This document shows positions 9,701 through 18,689 of a DNA stretch of 64,000 nucleotides, one piece after another. Every line of letters starts with the position of its first letter. Positions within the stretch are counted from its first letter, which is position 1. Under the pieces are notes generated by a model that saw only the letters and a list, made by a program, of their open reading frames with translations, ran no database searches and had not been told where the DNA came from. Made by a program: the position numbers and the translations under genes. The DNA comes from Paenibacillus dokdonensis. GTDB taxonomy: Bacteria; Bacillota; Bacilli; Paenibacillales; Paenibacillaceae. The stretch lies in contig NZ_STGQ01000002.1 of NCBI RefSeq assembly GCF_004916975.1, forward strand, positions 124,001-188,000, in the 5' to 3' direction.

Positions 9701-10727
9701 TGATAACGGCTGTGGTCAAATCTACTGCAACGCCGTCAATCAGCATGCTGCCAGCGTCCTTGAACGACTTGCCATCCTTATCAGGAACAATGACGACGGC
9801 GGTCAATTTCTCGGAATAGTTCGTCGTTCCGGTATCCGTAACAATCGGTGTATTGTTTAGCAGCCCGTAAGTTTTGCCGGCGTAATCCATGTTGATGCTG
9901 ACAAACGGCTCCGTCTTCGTAAAGTAGTAAATGGTCCGATTCACAGACATCACGTCGGAGCCGTTCTTAATGTTAACGGTCACCACGTTGACGCCCTTTT
10001 GCAATTTAAGCGCGGATGAGAAGAACTTGCCGTTCTGCAAGAGCGTCGTCGTCTGCGGTGTGCCGTTATTCACGGAAACCGTGACGTCCGTCGCGTTGTT
10101 CGTTTGCCCTTGGATGGAGATGGATTCCTTATCGGAAATCGCTTCGAGTCCCTCGTTCAAGGAAATATCGCCGAAGCTGGAACCTGTCATCTTGAAATCC
10201 GTGATGTAGGGAACTTGATCGTATAACACATAAAATACATCCGATCTCGAAACCCCGTTGAGCGAGCCGTACAGCGTAATTTTATTGAATCCGGAAAATA
10301 ACGGAAGATTCGTTACTTTAAACTTCTGCACGGTTGTGGAGGTCGGGTCCACCGTAATGACTCCGTTTTTAAAATGCGTCGAATCCGTTTCCCAGGTGAC
10401 TCCTTTACCGTCGGCGTTTGTCTTCGAGCTAAGTTGTTCAACCTTTACCTTCAGGGTATTCTCCGCTACATTGGAGAACACGCCGGTAATGTCGGAAAGC
10501 GTACCCGAATTGGAGACATAGACATTGGTTCTATCGATCTGTTCCCCGCCTACTCCGTCGGTAGTCAGCGTTGCCGTCTTTCTAAGCAATAGATCGTCCG
10601 GAATAAAATAATTTGCCTTCAGATCCTCATTGGCGGCAGAAACCTGCTTCGTCAGTCCGACCGGAAACAATGAAACGATCATCGCGACAAGCATGATCCA
10701 TACATAAGTCTTTTTGGTGCGTAGCAT
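6774..10727 (-). CDS. Large exported protein with C-terminal SLH domains
   Basis: The 1,317-residue surface protein has an N-terminal signal peptide (LRTKKTYVWIMLVAMIVSLF, cleavage near VSAA). A long beta-rich central region of unrecognised repeats fills residues 35 to about 1,110. Three SLH domains follow: WARNILNALYSKGIM with LTTRGEFATLL; FEHIETASRAGIITG with ITREEAALMVSRALK; and ARPAVDAIVKAKIM with MTRAEAGKIAVELF. C-terminal SLH placement is opposite to the neighbouring S-layer protein. AAGGAGAG precedes the ATG. The gene sits just upstream of tagO-tagA-csaB, whose products make the polymer these domains bind. Confidence 0.9.
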   Translation of the reverse strand: MLRTKKTYVWIMLVAMIVSLFPVGLTKQVSAANEDLKANYFIPDDLLLRKTATLTTDGVGGEQIDRTNVYVSNSGTLSDITGVFSNVAENTLKVKVEQLSSKTNADGKGVTWETDSTHFKNGVITVDPTSTTVQKFKVTNLPLFSGFNKITLYGSLNGVSRSDVFYVLYDQVPYITDFKMTGSSFGDISLNEGLEAISDKESISIQGQTNNATDVTVSVNNGTPQTTTLLQNGKFFSSALKLQKGVNVVTVNIKNGSDVMSVNRTIYYFTKTEPFVSINMDYAGKTYGLLNNTPIVTDTGTTNYSEKLTAVVIVPDKDGKSFKDAGSMLIDGVAVDLTTAVINETNITTNSGTDPLYHLVTITFDGPVIDPLKAVTNDAQSFSLAVVYGSNYKASKTLAFRYAGNATGIQDIKYLKGYSDKNNDLSSISQLPLSEVDTRTFYILVKADQELKDQELKAEYMPSETALALTYVANGSNSNEKIYKISNIVSGRQNVRFHFDASTAYFNAVISYPLKNNIYVENVRNGQSFEIDSRESNPEIPIKGEYRDFDNLEKAELFVNGLNSSDIDGFKITSTNKEFDIKLTVSTEGPLYFGENKIKFVGYSKDGRGNTTTITNELRIYISDKNIASITVFQPSLADEVKRVPMGQLELKELTDNQLLEQITAKYPDIFEYKDERYETTQLKYDLVVQGSGAKYITLNQGTQALFSSADEAKIKLDQVGQATTDYIQGETKAFNGTPLQYEIAVFDGKFVLRIKDVPFTTTGSQVFNLELVNSVGARASQRIEITRVAEAFRMLSPKATVGDRIVVNKNFVRFDIEAEGADKVVIDKQEAQRRPDLNNRFYLDYVGLKPDKANKIKIQVVRGKDSITQTIEVYYTSTVGVNAQFMTEKSAAKYSVFNKGVELSFPKATVLKTAKVGVGEVTKYYPDNKLLFGIADPKDGVVERINDYGNQISNDKDDRTPKGETKIPLSTDLTEPFTSLIDQYNFTRVSDIYWVSGGLGEHGSTTSPDYMAPTNGLAPQSYEYGNMNYNFKESAELQPDRKLVPSQRGTLKLGFNKTVVDAAGTTVTVFRFTDKAKWENVGGVVDTKSNTISIPFDDFGYYVVMKQSRGFDDITKHPWARNILNALYSKGIMVNVQPNAFGADDLTTRGEFATLLVKGLNLPLNYDKKVQTYFDVVPDAKTDTWDFEHIETASRAGIITGMSEGNFGVLEPITREEAALMVSRALKLKLAANDTKLKSSLDKQFLDSGQISYYARPAVDAIVKAKIMAGQAVTLQGAKKPSYNFNPKSSMTRAEAGKIAVELFKKSSQIFPKNLS

Positions 10728-10883
10728 GAAGGTTTGATCTCTCCTTTTACTGCTAAATTTTGTGATTATCCGTTTGGTCTTTTGAAAATAGACTAAATCA
10801 CTTACTCTTGTTATCGGTCTATAGACCTTGATTTTTTAGAATAACCGTAAAAAAAGTCCCCCTAATATGGAAAAAAGTTACTA
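10728..10883. other. Leader region of the SLH protein gene
   Basis: This 156-base stretch contains the palindrome GGTCTATAGACC (10816-10827) and AT-rich sequence. I could not assign a convincing -35/-10 pair. Confidence 0.35.
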
Positions 10884-10914
10884 AAAAAAGCCATACCCGA
10901 AGGTATGGCTTTTT
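10884..10914 (-). terminator. Terminator of tagO
   Basis: AAAAGCCATACC pairs with GGTATGGCTTTT around CGAA. T-runs occur on both sides, so it could act in both directions. It lies about 38 bases after the tagO stop. Confidence 0.9.
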
Positions 10915-10951
10915 GCTCATTATAATATTTTATTATGGCATGAATCTATTC

Positions 10952-12079
10952 CTAAAGCTTGGAACTGCGTTCCTCGCCAACCTTCATTCGCAGCCTTGCA
11001 ACCAGATCCAGAATCGGACGCTTCGTCTTGCCGACAAGGCCGATCACTTCCGCGCCGATCTGCAGGAAGAACATCATCACGCAGATTACAACGAAGGTGA
11101 CCCAATTCGCTTCATACATCGCGGCGGAGGACTGAATGACAGCCAGGACGCCGAAGAAAGCGGCGATGCCGTACACGATGAGAACAGACTGGCGGTGGCT
11201 GAAGCCAATTTCCCGCAGGCAGTGATGCAGGTGGCCCTTGTCCGGAGCGAAGATCGGTTTCTTCTGAATCCAGCGGCGCACGATCGCAAAGAACGTGTCC
11301 GAGAGGGGTACGCCGATAATGATCAGCGGAGTAATAAAGGATACAATCGCAATCTGCTTAAATCCAAGCATGGACAGCATCGCCAGGCAGAAGCCCAGGA
11401 ACAGCGAACCTGTGTCGCCCATGAATATCTGTGCCGGATGAAAGTTAAAGAACAGGAATCCGAGAATCGCTCCAAGGAGCAAGAGACATACCAGCGCTAC
11501 CGTCAGGTTGCCCATCAGGAGCGACATCACGAGGATCGTGCCGATCGCGATGCCGGATACACCGGCGGCCAGACCGTCCAGCCCGTCGATCAGGTTGATG
11601 GCGTTCGTCACGCCGACAATCCAGAGAATCGTGAGCGGAATCGCAATCCAGTTCTCCAGCGATGAATACGTATCATTAAAAGGTATATTTACAAAATCTA
11701 CTTTGATGTCAAATCCGAATACGACGACGGATGCAGCGATGATCTGACCCAGCAGCTTCACCTTGGCAGACAGTTCAAAACGGTCATCCAGGGCGCCGGT
11801 CAAGACGATCAGCGAGCCGCCAATCAGAAAAGCCTTAATAAAGTTCGTATCCCGAATGGAAAAATGATCCGCGACAAATGGCAGGATGGCAAACATGGAC
11901 AGCATAAATGCCAGATATATCGCCAATCCACCAAGCCGGGGCATGATTCTCGTATGCACTTTTCGGGCGTTCGGGACATCGACGGCGCCGATCTTAATCG
12001 CAAATTTTTTCACCAGCGGCGTTAGCAGCAGTGCCAAGGCTAATGACACAATACATCCGATGATGGCTATCATTAACAT
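10952..12079 (-). CDS. tagO: Undecaprenyl-phosphate GlcNAc-1-phosphate transferase (WecA/TagO)
   Basis: Polytopic membrane enzyme of the MraY/WecA family. It moves GlcNAc-1-phosphate from UDP-GlcNAc to undecaprenyl phosphate, the first step of teichoic acid and secondary cell wall polymer synthesis. Family motifs visible are NARKVHTRIMPRLGG near the N-terminus, the Asp-rich NLIDGLDGLAAGVS, and FMGDTGSLFLGF followed later by DKGHLHHCLREIG. About ten membrane segments are present. The start is uncertain: ATG codons at 12097, 12079 and 12073 are all in frame, and the GGGGGTTGAAGGA upstream best fits 12079 or 12073. It precedes the SLH gene and follows tagA in the surface-polymer group. Confidence 0.92.
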   Translation of the reverse strand: MLMIAIIGCIVSLALALLLTPLVKKFAIKIGAVDVPNARKVHTRIMPRLGGLAIYLAFMLSMFAILPFVADHFSIRDTNFIKAFLIGGSLIVLTGALDDRFELSAKVKLLGQIIAASVVVFGFDIKVDFVNIPFNDTYSSLENWIAIPLTILWIVGVTNAINLIDGLDGLAAGVSGIAIGTILVMSLLMGNLTVALVCLLLLGAILGFLFFNFHPAQIFMGDTGSLFLGFCLAMLSMLGFKQIAIVSFITPLIIIGVPLSDTFFAIVRRWIQKKPIFAPDKGHLHHCLREIGFSHRQSVLIVYGIAAFFGVLAVIQSSAAMYEANWVTFVVICVMMFFLQIGAEVIGLVGKTKRPILDLVARLRMKVGEERSSKL

Positions 12080-12191
12080 GTTTCCTTCAACCCCCATTTT
12101 CTTTACCGGATTGAATTATACTCTCATCAAAAAATAAAACCAATCCTGTTATTCAGCAAAATATCGGGTTTTTGCGTCTCATTTCAGTTAT

Positions 12192-12956
12192 TTATCTGGG
12201 TTTTGTCATGTTTTCTTTATCACGCACCACTTTAAGTACGAATTTCGGCAGCGCAAGCATTCTTCCAGCCCTTGTTGGCTCCTTCAGAAGACGGTACAGC
12301 CATTCGGCACGAAGTTTTTGAAATAATTTCGGTGCCCGCTTGGACTTGCCCGATATGACATCAAAGCTTCCGCCGACGCCCATCATCAGGGGAACACCCA
12401 GCTGTTCCTTGTAGCGTGCAATCCAAGGTTCCTGCGTATCCGCCGCACGTGCGACGAACAGAATATCCGGAGCCGCCTTGCGAATGTCGGCGATCACTTC
12501 CGCATCCTGGTCTGACTTAAAATACCCATCACGAAATCCCGAGATTTCGATACCCGGATACTGCAAATGTAACCTTTCCGCAGTCGCTTGAATCACTTCC
12601 GGCGTAGAACCGAGCAAATATACTTTCCAGTGGTAGTCTTCTCCGGCCCTCATGATCTCATGCAGAAGGTCAAAGCCTGCAACGCGCTCCGCAACAGGCG
12701 TTTCTGTTCTCGCTGCCGCCCATACCACTCCGGTACCATCCGGTACCAGAAGCTCCGCTTCCCGCATGATCTTCATGTACTCGGGCTCCTCCAGAGCCTT
12801 CATCACCATGATCGGGTTCGCCGTAATGACCTGAAAAGGTCTGCGTTCTTCGGATTGTATAACGCGGGTTATATACTTTACTGTGTCTTCCATGCCCAAT
12901 CTGCTTACCTGCAGTCCGTACATGGAAACCGTAGGCACTTGTTCTAATGAATTCAC
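12192..12956 (-). CDS. tagA: WecG/TagA/CpsF-family glycosyltransferase
   Basis: Predicted to add ManNAc to lipid-linked GlcNAc, the second step of polymer assembly after TagO. The 254-residue product shows the family blocks VPDGTGVVWAAA, RVAGFDLLHEIM, YLLGSTPEVIQ, ISGFRDGYF and MGVGGSFDVISGKSKRAPKL, which holds the presumed nucleotide-sugar site. The C-terminus (LRAEWLYRLLKEPTRAGRM) is basic, as in members that attach peripherally to the membrane. The start is a GTG with AAGGTGAT upstream. In Paenibacillus alvei, TagA and CsaB are established as part of SLH-anchoring polymer synthesis. Confidence 0.92.
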   Translation of the reverse strand: MNSLEQVPTVSMYGLQVSRLGMEDTVKYITRVIQSEERRPFQVITANPIMVMKALEEPEYMKIMREAELLVPDGTGVVWAAARTETPVAERVAGFDLLHEIMRAGEDYHWKVYLLGSTPEVIQATAERLHLQYPGIEISGFRDGYFKSDQDAEVIADIRKAAPDILFVARAADTQEPWIARYKEQLGVPLMMGVGGSFDVISGKSKRAPKLFQKLRAEWLYRLLKEPTRAGRMLALPKFVLKVVRDKENMTKPR

Positions 12957-13026
12957 GCTTCTATCACCTTATCCTTTGCTGCTATATAAATTGAACTAAA
13001 GATGAAGGGTAGAACTTTAGTTCATT

Positions 13027-14151
13027 TTATTTTAAAAAATCAATGATATGCTGCGCAGGCGCCTGGGCTTCCTGCTTCAGCTTGTCGATACGCGGCTTGC
13101 CCGCTTCCTTCCAAGCCTCTGCGCCGGTCAGGAGACGGGAAATTTCCGCCGTCAGCATCCCCGGGTCAAGCGAGCTGCTTGTTCCAACAGGCGTTATATC
13201 CAGTCTTTTCAAAAAGTGATCGATCTTCGGATCATAGGAAACGCCGATCAGCGGGACAAGCCGGTTGGCGGCATAGATCAGGCTGTGGAGACGCATACCA
13301 ATCACGAGATCGCATCGCCCCACCTCCGCCAGCATCTGCCCGGGATGGACAGCCTCCCTGCATACCGATACCTTGCTTCCACCGGAAGCAATATCACCGA
13401 GCTGGCCAATGATTTCCTGGGAGGCTTTCTCGTCGCCAGGAAAGTAAAAAGGCAGAAATCTGAGATGCACCGGCTGCTTCTCGCAGAATGCGCGAAGACC
13501 TTCTGCGATCCCTCGTAATTCCCTGCGCTCCGGATCCCAATAACGGACGGAAATTCCGATAACAGGCAGCTGCTGATCTGCATCAGGAGCTATGGCAGCA
13601 ACATTATCCGGTTCAGGGGTCAGTCCCATGACGGGATCGGGCACCACCTGAATGCGGCTGCCCTGCAGCCCCATGCTTTGCAGCAACTCTGCGGACTGCA
13701 CGTCACGCACCGAAATGTATTCACATTTTTTAAAGGCATTTTTGATCAAAGGATTAAACAGCTTCCGGTTCACGGGACCAATACCCTGGGAGTACACAAA
13801 CACAGGCTTGTTCATCCACTGGGCCAGCTTGATTACACCCAAGTAGTAAGGAATCGTCTTCGGGCTGGTCGCATCCTGCAAAAGACTTCCGCCACCGCTG
13901 ATCAAACCGCTGCTGTTCTTAAGAGCTTGTCTCACTTCGCCCAATTTCATGCGGTGAACCGCCTGCACACCATAGGTGGAGGAGGTCCATTCCGGATCGA
14001 TGGAGAGCACGACAGGGTTAATCTGAACCCCTGCCTGCTTCCCCTTCTCTTCTAGTGCCGTCAATATGGACTGGAGCACAGCCTCATCGCCGCTGTTCTT
14101 AAAGCCGTAATAACCCGAGATGACTATTGTCTTTTGAGGCGAGGTGACCAT
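13027..14151 (-). CDS. csaB: Polysaccharide pyruvyl transferase CsaB
   Basis: Transfers pyruvate to ManNAc in the secondary cell wall polymer, making the ketal recognised by SLH domains. The product contains the N-terminal GYYGFKNSGDEAVLQSIL block, SGGGSLLQDATSP, SQGIGP, and the C-terminal MRLHSLIYAANRLVPLIGVSYDPKI region typical of CsaB. ATG 14151 was chosen because GAAGGGTG lies 9 bases upstream; this gives 374 residues and a 28-base overlap with the end of the upstream membrane-protein gene, suggesting coupled translation. Its position next to two SLH-protein genes strongly supports the assignment. Confidence 0.95.
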   Translation of the reverse strand: MVTSPQKTIVISGYYGFKNSGDEAVLQSILTALEEKGKQAGVQINPVVLSIDPEWTSSTYGVQAVHRMKLGEVRQALKNSSGLISGGGSLLQDATSPKTIPYYLGVIKLAQWMNKPVFVYSQGIGPVNRKLFNPLIKNAFKKCEYISVRDVQSAELLQSMGLQGSRIQVVPDPVMGLTPEPDNVAAIAPDADQQLPVIGISVRYWDPERRELRGIAEGLRAFCEKQPVHLRFLPFYFPGDEKASQEIIGQLGDIASGGSKVSVCREAVHPGQMLAEVGRCDLVIGMRLHSLIYAANRLVPLIGVSYDPKIDHFLKRLDITPVGTSSSLDPGMLTAEISRLLTGAEAWKEAGKPRIDKLKQEAQAPAQHIIDFLK

Positions 14152-16142
14152 TTTTTCCAACACCCTTCTGCGATTTGCCATACGCCGATGGCGATCAGGC
14201 CGAGAACGAAGCCGATGCCGAGACCGAGCAGGTCACGGGCGAACGAAATTTTCATCGGCGAGTGGATATGGGCAAAGGTATCCACCATGGACAGCTGTCC
14301 GATAACCGCGAAGATCATAATGAAGATCGCATTGCGGTACCGGATCGACAGGAACAGACCGAGCAGGAAGAGCGGATGCGCAATGATTTCCTTATTACGC
14401 GGACGCACATGGAATGTATTTTCCAGGAACGGACGAATCGCCATCTCGATACCGCTGACCTTGCCCCCATTGCCTGTACGGCTCAGATAATAGAAACCGA
14501 TGGCGCCGATTAATACGGCTGCAACAACCCATAACAGTGTAATTGGCGTTCTGAACAGCTTGCCGATTTGATGAACCGGACGACCCCCGCGGTACAAGAC
14601 CACGAATATCGCAATCAGCAGAATCGGAGCCGCATGCAGCAGACTCACGCCCCGGAACTGGTTCAACACCAGGCTATACGTAATATTGTTGAGCAGTGCA
14701 ATCACGAATGGAATTGCCGCCATGGAAATAATAGATGTCTTAATGAACAGGACGATCGAATGCGTCAGACGGCGTCCAGGCGCAAGCTCGGCATTGGCCG
14801 CATTGAGCGCATTGACCTTACGTATCGCCAGTACCACCGCGACGGTCGGAGCACTTATGGCCACAAGCAGCGCCAACGCCTGCTCAAACAGCGTCGGCTT
14901 CAGTACATACAATCCTGCACTGCCGATCATGCCAAGCACAAATGCCGGCAGCGTCAGCAGAGGCAGGAAGCATGAAATCATAAGTGCTATAAAGGCAACT
15001 GCGCCAAGTACAACAACCAATTTGAAATAACGCTGTGCCGATGAATCGGTAATATGAAAGGCCTCTGCACGTCCCATCTTGAAGCCGTTGTTCTCCATCT
15101 GCTTGATGGCTTGACCAGGCTTGTTCAGACTCTTGATGATGTTGTCGATGGAATCCGTCATCATCGCCTTCGCCGTGCTCTTGCTTGGTGCCGTATTAAT
15201 ATAGAGCATCCGGATATTCCGGTCTTTGGTTGCCAGAGCAAACCGGTCCGCAATCGTATCCTCGTCCAGTGCCTGGGCATCCTTGTCACTCAAGGAATAC
15301 AGACGGACCACATTATAATGAATGTAATACGACAGCTTATCGATTCCTGCCTGAGGCTTCTTCGTATTCTCGATTGCCGCAATGCCGATGCCATGCTGGT
15401 TCAGCAGGTTGGCAAAGCTCTGCAGGCTGTGCTTATCCTGGTTGTCGGTAAAGCCCTTGACCGAATCACCCTCGAACAGGATCCGCTTCACACCGTTGGC
15501 TTCATAATAAGCCAGCAGCTTCTCCATGGCGTCCTGATCGTACGGAAGGCTATTGGACATCCGCGGAACGATATTGAAACCCTTGCTGTGAAGAAGTTCA
15601 AATGCAATCGGGTCTGGCTGCATCGGTTTCAGCGCGGCATCCTCCGGCGAGGTTTCCACAATCAGGCCCTTCTGGTTATGAAACTCCCAAGGCTTCACGT
15701 TAATGCCGAGACTTGTGAAGGTGTCTTCAATGAGAGGCGTTAACCGGCCCGCATTCTCTTCATTGGTAAACAGAATGTACGTGAAATTCTCATCCGTTGG
15801 AACAACGCTTTGCGTCATTTGGGCAATATCCTGGGCGCTGTACACCATCAGCCGCCGGGTTTTCTTGAAGTCATCCAGCGTGCTTTCAAACATCGCCATG
15901 CTGGTAATGCCCGCGGCTTTTAATTTATCGAGCTGCTCCTGAATGAACTGCTCCGGATGTGCCTGATAGGCAGCAACCTCTGCCAGACCGCGGTAATTGA
16001 ACACCAGCTCCACGTTGTTTGATGATGATTCTGTTTGATACCGGTCATATGCAACCGGCAGTGCGGCAAGTATGCCCACTACGACCAGGATCCACAGCCA
16101 TTTGCGCGATGCCGTGTTCCAATGCTGCCATTTTTGATGCAC
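14124..16142 (-). CDS. DUF5693-family polytopic membrane protein
   Basis: A 672-residue membrane protein. After one N-terminal membrane segment (WLWILVVVGILAALPVAYD) comes an extracellular domain of about 350 residues with alpha/beta character (GITSMAMFESTLDD, YFKLVV at its end). At least seven further hydrophobic segments fill the C-terminal half. The GTG at 16142 is preferred over an upstream ATG because a clear GAGGAGG lies 8 bases before it. It overlaps csaB, so the two are probably one operon. A role in exporting or modifying the cell wall polymer is inferred from this position only. Confidence 0.85.
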   Translation of the reverse strand: MHQKWQHWNTASRKWLWILVVVGILAALPVAYDRYQTESSSNNVELVFNYRGLAEVAAYQAHPEQFIQEQLDKLKAAGITSMAMFESTLDDFKKTRRLMVYSAQDIAQMTQSVVPTDENFTYILFTNEENAGRLTPLIEDTFTSLGINVKPWEFHNQKGLIVETSPEDAALKPMQPDPIAFELLHSKGFNIVPRMSNSLPYDQDAMEKLLAYYEANGVKRILFEGDSVKGFTDNQDKHSLQSFANLLNQHGIGIAAIENTKKPQAGIDKLSYYIHYNVVRLYSLSDKDAQALDEDTIADRFALATKDRNIRMLYINTAPSKSTAKAMMTDSIDNIIKSLNKPGQAIKQMENNGFKMGRAEAFHITDSSAQRYFKLVVVLGAVAFIALMISCFLPLLTLPAFVLGMIGSAGLYVLKPTLFEQALALLVAISAPTVAVVLAIRKVNALNAANAELAPGRRLTHSIVLFIKTSIISMAAIPFVIALLNNITYSLVLNQFRGVSLLHAAPILLIAIFVVLYRGGRPVHQIGKLFRTPITLLWVVAAVLIGAIGFYYLSRTGNGGKVSGIEMAIRPFLENTFHVRPRNKEIIAHPLFLLGLFLSIRYRNAIFIMIFAVIGQLSMVDTFAHIHSPMKISFARDLLGLGIGFVLGLIAIGVWQIAEGCWKKWSPRLKRQ

Positions 16143-16220
16143 CAAAAGTACCTCCTCGTTATAACTCCGCAAAGCCGCGGCATGAGGCAGCGGCCTTGCA
16201 GACTCCATATCTTTGATTTA

Positions 16221-17939
16221 TTAGGCGTCTACCCGCGCCATGACTTCAGCCGCAAGCTTCTGAATCCGCTCTTCGGCATCATTCAGCGAAGATCCGCGCA
16301 CCGCAAAGTAAACTTTGATCTTCGGTTCCGTACCGGACGGACGCAGGCAGAACCATGAGCCGTCTTCCAGCATATATTTCAGCACGTTTTCCTGAGGCAG
16401 ACCGTTCAGACCCTTGGAGTAATCGAGAACTTCCGCCACGGATGCGCCAGCAACCGTCTGCGGCGGATTCTCGCGCCAATCGGTCATTTTAGCCTGGATT
16501 TGAGCCAGACCGTCCTTGCCCTTGAGCGTGCGGGATTCCAATTTTTCACGGAAGAATCCGAACTGTTCGTACAATTCCTGAAGTACATTATACAGCGTCT
16601 TGCCCTGTGCCTTATAATAGGCACCCGCCTCGCAGATCAGAAGAGAAGCAAGTACAGCATCTTTATCGCGGGCATAAGATCCTGCGAGATATCCGTAGCT
16701 TTCCTCATATCCGAACAGGTATGTGTACTTTCTGGTTTGTTCGAATTCAGTCATTTTCTCGCCGATATATTTGAAGCCGGTCAGCGTATTGAAGACCTCT
16801 GCTCCATAGTGCTGCGCAATGGCTGCTCCCATTTCACTGGTAACGATGGTTTTGATAACCGCCCCATTGTCAGGCAGCTTGCCCTGCTCCTTCAGCTGGC
16901 TCAGCAGATAATGAATCATAATTGCGCCGGACTGGTTACCGGAGAGCACTTCATATTCGCCTGCATCATTGAGTACAACTGCTCCCATGCGGTCGCAGTC
17001 CGGGTCAGTGCCTACCAATATGTCTGCCCCTACCTCTTTGCCGAGCTTCATGGCAAGGGTAAAAGCTTCCCGCTCTTCCGGGTTAGGAGATTTCACGGTT
17101 GAAAACTCCGCATCCGGCTGCTCCTGCTCAGCCACCACATGCACATTGGTGAAGCCGACTTTATCAAGCACGCTGCGCACAGGGATGTTACCAGTGCCAT
17201 GAAGCGGGGTATATACTATATTAAAATCCTTCCCAAGCTTGCTTGCGATCAGCTCCCGGTTAACGCTGGTTCCGGCAACAGTATCTGTAAAAGCCTCATC
17301 ATCTGCCTCACCAAGCCATACCAGCATTCCCTTCGCTTCCGCTTCAGACTGCTCAAGGCGTTTCACCGAGGCAAAAGAATCAACTTCCTGGATATAGCCG
17401 ATAACCTTCTCTGCCTGATCCGGGACAAGCTGGCCGCCTTCGGCGTTGTAGACCTTGTATCCGTTATATTCCGGAGGATTATGGCTGGCTGTGACGACAA
17501 TGCCTCCCGTAGCGCCTAAATGGCGTACGCTGAACGACAGCTGAGGCGTTGAACGCAGTGACGGGAAGAGCTTCGCTGTAATGCCGTTGCCTGCCAGCAC
17601 CAGCGCAGCTTCAAGAGCAAATTCCGGAGAAAAATGACGGGAGTCATGAGCAATCACCACCGATGGGGTTCCTTCCGCCTGACCGTGCTGCTCCAATATG
17701 TAGCGTGCAAAACCCTGCGTCGCTTTACCGACGGTATAACGGTTCATCCGGTTGCTTCCTGCGCCGATCACGCCGCGAAGACCACCGGTCCCGAATTCCA
17801 GATCTTTATAAAAACGGTCCTCCAGCTCCTGCGTTTGCTCCTGCAGCCCCTGAAGCTCCTGTTTGGTCTCTTCGTCGATCGAAGGATCCGAAAGCCAGCG
17901 CTGTACATTCTCTTCAGCCAATCTGCTTAATTGTGTCAT
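16221..17939 (-). CDS. pgcA: Phospho-sugar mutase (alpha-phosphoglucomutase type)
   Basis: Interconverts glucose-6-phosphate and glucose-1-phosphate, feeding UDP-sugar synthesis for glycolipids and wall polymers. The 572-residue length matches bacillar PgcA. Visible motifs are the catalytic phosphoserine loop TASHNPPEYNGYKVY, the metal-binding GTDPDCDRMGAVV, the sugar-binding GYEESYGYL and the phosphate-binding RPSGTEPKIKVYF near the C-terminus. The ATG at 17939 has AAAGGGGAAG upstream; an in-frame start 24 bases earlier lacks a comparable site. It is the first gene before the DUF5693-csaB pair, with about 78 bases between. Confidence 0.93.
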   Translation of the reverse strand: MTQLSRLAEENVQRWLSDPSIDEETKQELQGLQEQTQELEDRFYKDLEFGTGGLRGVIGAGSNRMNRYTVGKATQGFARYILEQHGQAEGTPSVVIAHDSRHFSPEFALEAALVLAGNGITAKLFPSLRSTPQLSFSVRHLGATGGIVVTASHNPPEYNGYKVYNAEGGQLVPDQAEKVIGYIQEVDSFASVKRLEQSEAEAKGMLVWLGEADDEAFTDTVAGTSVNRELIASKLGKDFNIVYTPLHGTGNIPVRSVLDKVGFTNVHVVAEQEQPDAEFSTVKSPNPEEREAFTLAMKLGKEVGADILVGTDPDCDRMGAVVLNDAGEYEVLSGNQSGAIMIHYLLSQLKEQGKLPDNGAVIKTIVTSEMGAAIAQHYGAEVFNTLTGFKYIGEKMTEFEQTRKYTYLFGYEESYGYLAGSYARDKDAVLASLLICEAGAYYKAQGKTLYNVLQELYEQFGFFREKLESRTLKGKDGLAQIQAKMTDWRENPPQTVAGASVAEVLDYSKGLNGLPQENVLKYMLEDGSWFCLRPSGTEPKIKVYFAVRGSSLNDAEERIQKLAAEVMARVDA

Positions 17940-17979
17940 CTTGCTTCCCCTTTCACCACTCACGGTTAGGTATTCGTAT

Positions 17980-18417
17980 TTAGGCTTTGGTTGGATCGGA
18001 CAGGGCGAACATGATGTCGCCTTCAGCTACGATCTTGTCCTCAACCTTGGCTATCGCATGCCCCTTGCCTATACTACCCTTTAACCGAGTTATCTCCACT
18101 TCCAAACGGAGCGTGTCCCCGGGTACAACCTGCCCTCTGAAACGGAAGCCGTCAAGCCCTGCCAGAAAGCCAATCTTGCCCTTATTGCTCTCTTCCTGTA
18201 AAATTGCGGCAGCTCCCACTTGGGCCAAAGCTTCGGTAATCAGCACGCCTGGCATTACCGGATATTCCGGAAAATGTCCAATGAAAAACGGCTCGTTGAT
18301 GGTCACATTCTTAATGCCGACCGCGCGCTTGCCAACCTCCATCTCCAGAATCCGGTCCACCAGCAAAAACGGAGGACGATGCGGAATAATCTCCTGAATC
18401 TCTTTGACATTTAGCAT
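17980..18417 (-). CDS. fabZ: 3-hydroxyacyl-ACP dehydratase FabZ
   Basis: Dehydrates beta-hydroxyacyl-ACP in each round of type II fatty acid synthesis. The 145-residue hot-dog-fold protein has the family N-terminus (VKEIQEIIPHRPPFLLVDRI) and the active-site block FFIGHFPEYPVMPGVLITEALAQ, containing the catalytic His and Glu. The ATG is preceded by AAGGGAG. It lies beside flhP, flhO and mbl, as in Bacillus subtilis, where the homologue was named ywpB. Confidence 0.96.
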   Translation of the reverse strand: MLNVKEIQEIIPHRPPFLLVDRILEMEVGKRAVGIKNVTINEPFFIGHFPEYPVMPGVLITEALAQVGAAAILQEESNKGKIGFLAGLDGFRFRGQVVPGDTLRLEVEITRLKGSIGKGHAIAKVEDKIVAEGDIMFALSDPTKA

Positions 18418-18622
18418 AACATCAAATCTCCCTTCAACCTTTTCTACTTGCTATTTTGCATAAAAACACGGATATACGTAAAAACTATAGTTATCCTTCA
18501 CCAACTGCAGAAGTGAAGGTTCAGATAAGGGGCTCTGCCCGTCAGCCACGGTCTTAAGCGAAGTGGCGCGGATGGGGCCCTTTTGTTGTCTTCAAGTCCC
18601 CCATCATTATACATTTTCCGAG

Positions 18623-18658
18623 CAAAAAAAGAAAACTCCCCCGGGCAAGCGGGGGAGT
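18623..18658 (-). terminator. Terminator of the EpuA-like gene
   Basis: ACTCCCCC pairs with GGGGGAGT around an 8-base loop, followed by TTTTCTTTTTTT on the minus strand. It closes the mbl-flhO-flhP-EpuA transcription unit before fabZ. Confidence 0.88.
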
Positions 18659-18689
18659 ACTGTCAATCGGTTGATGAGGCTCATCCGGA

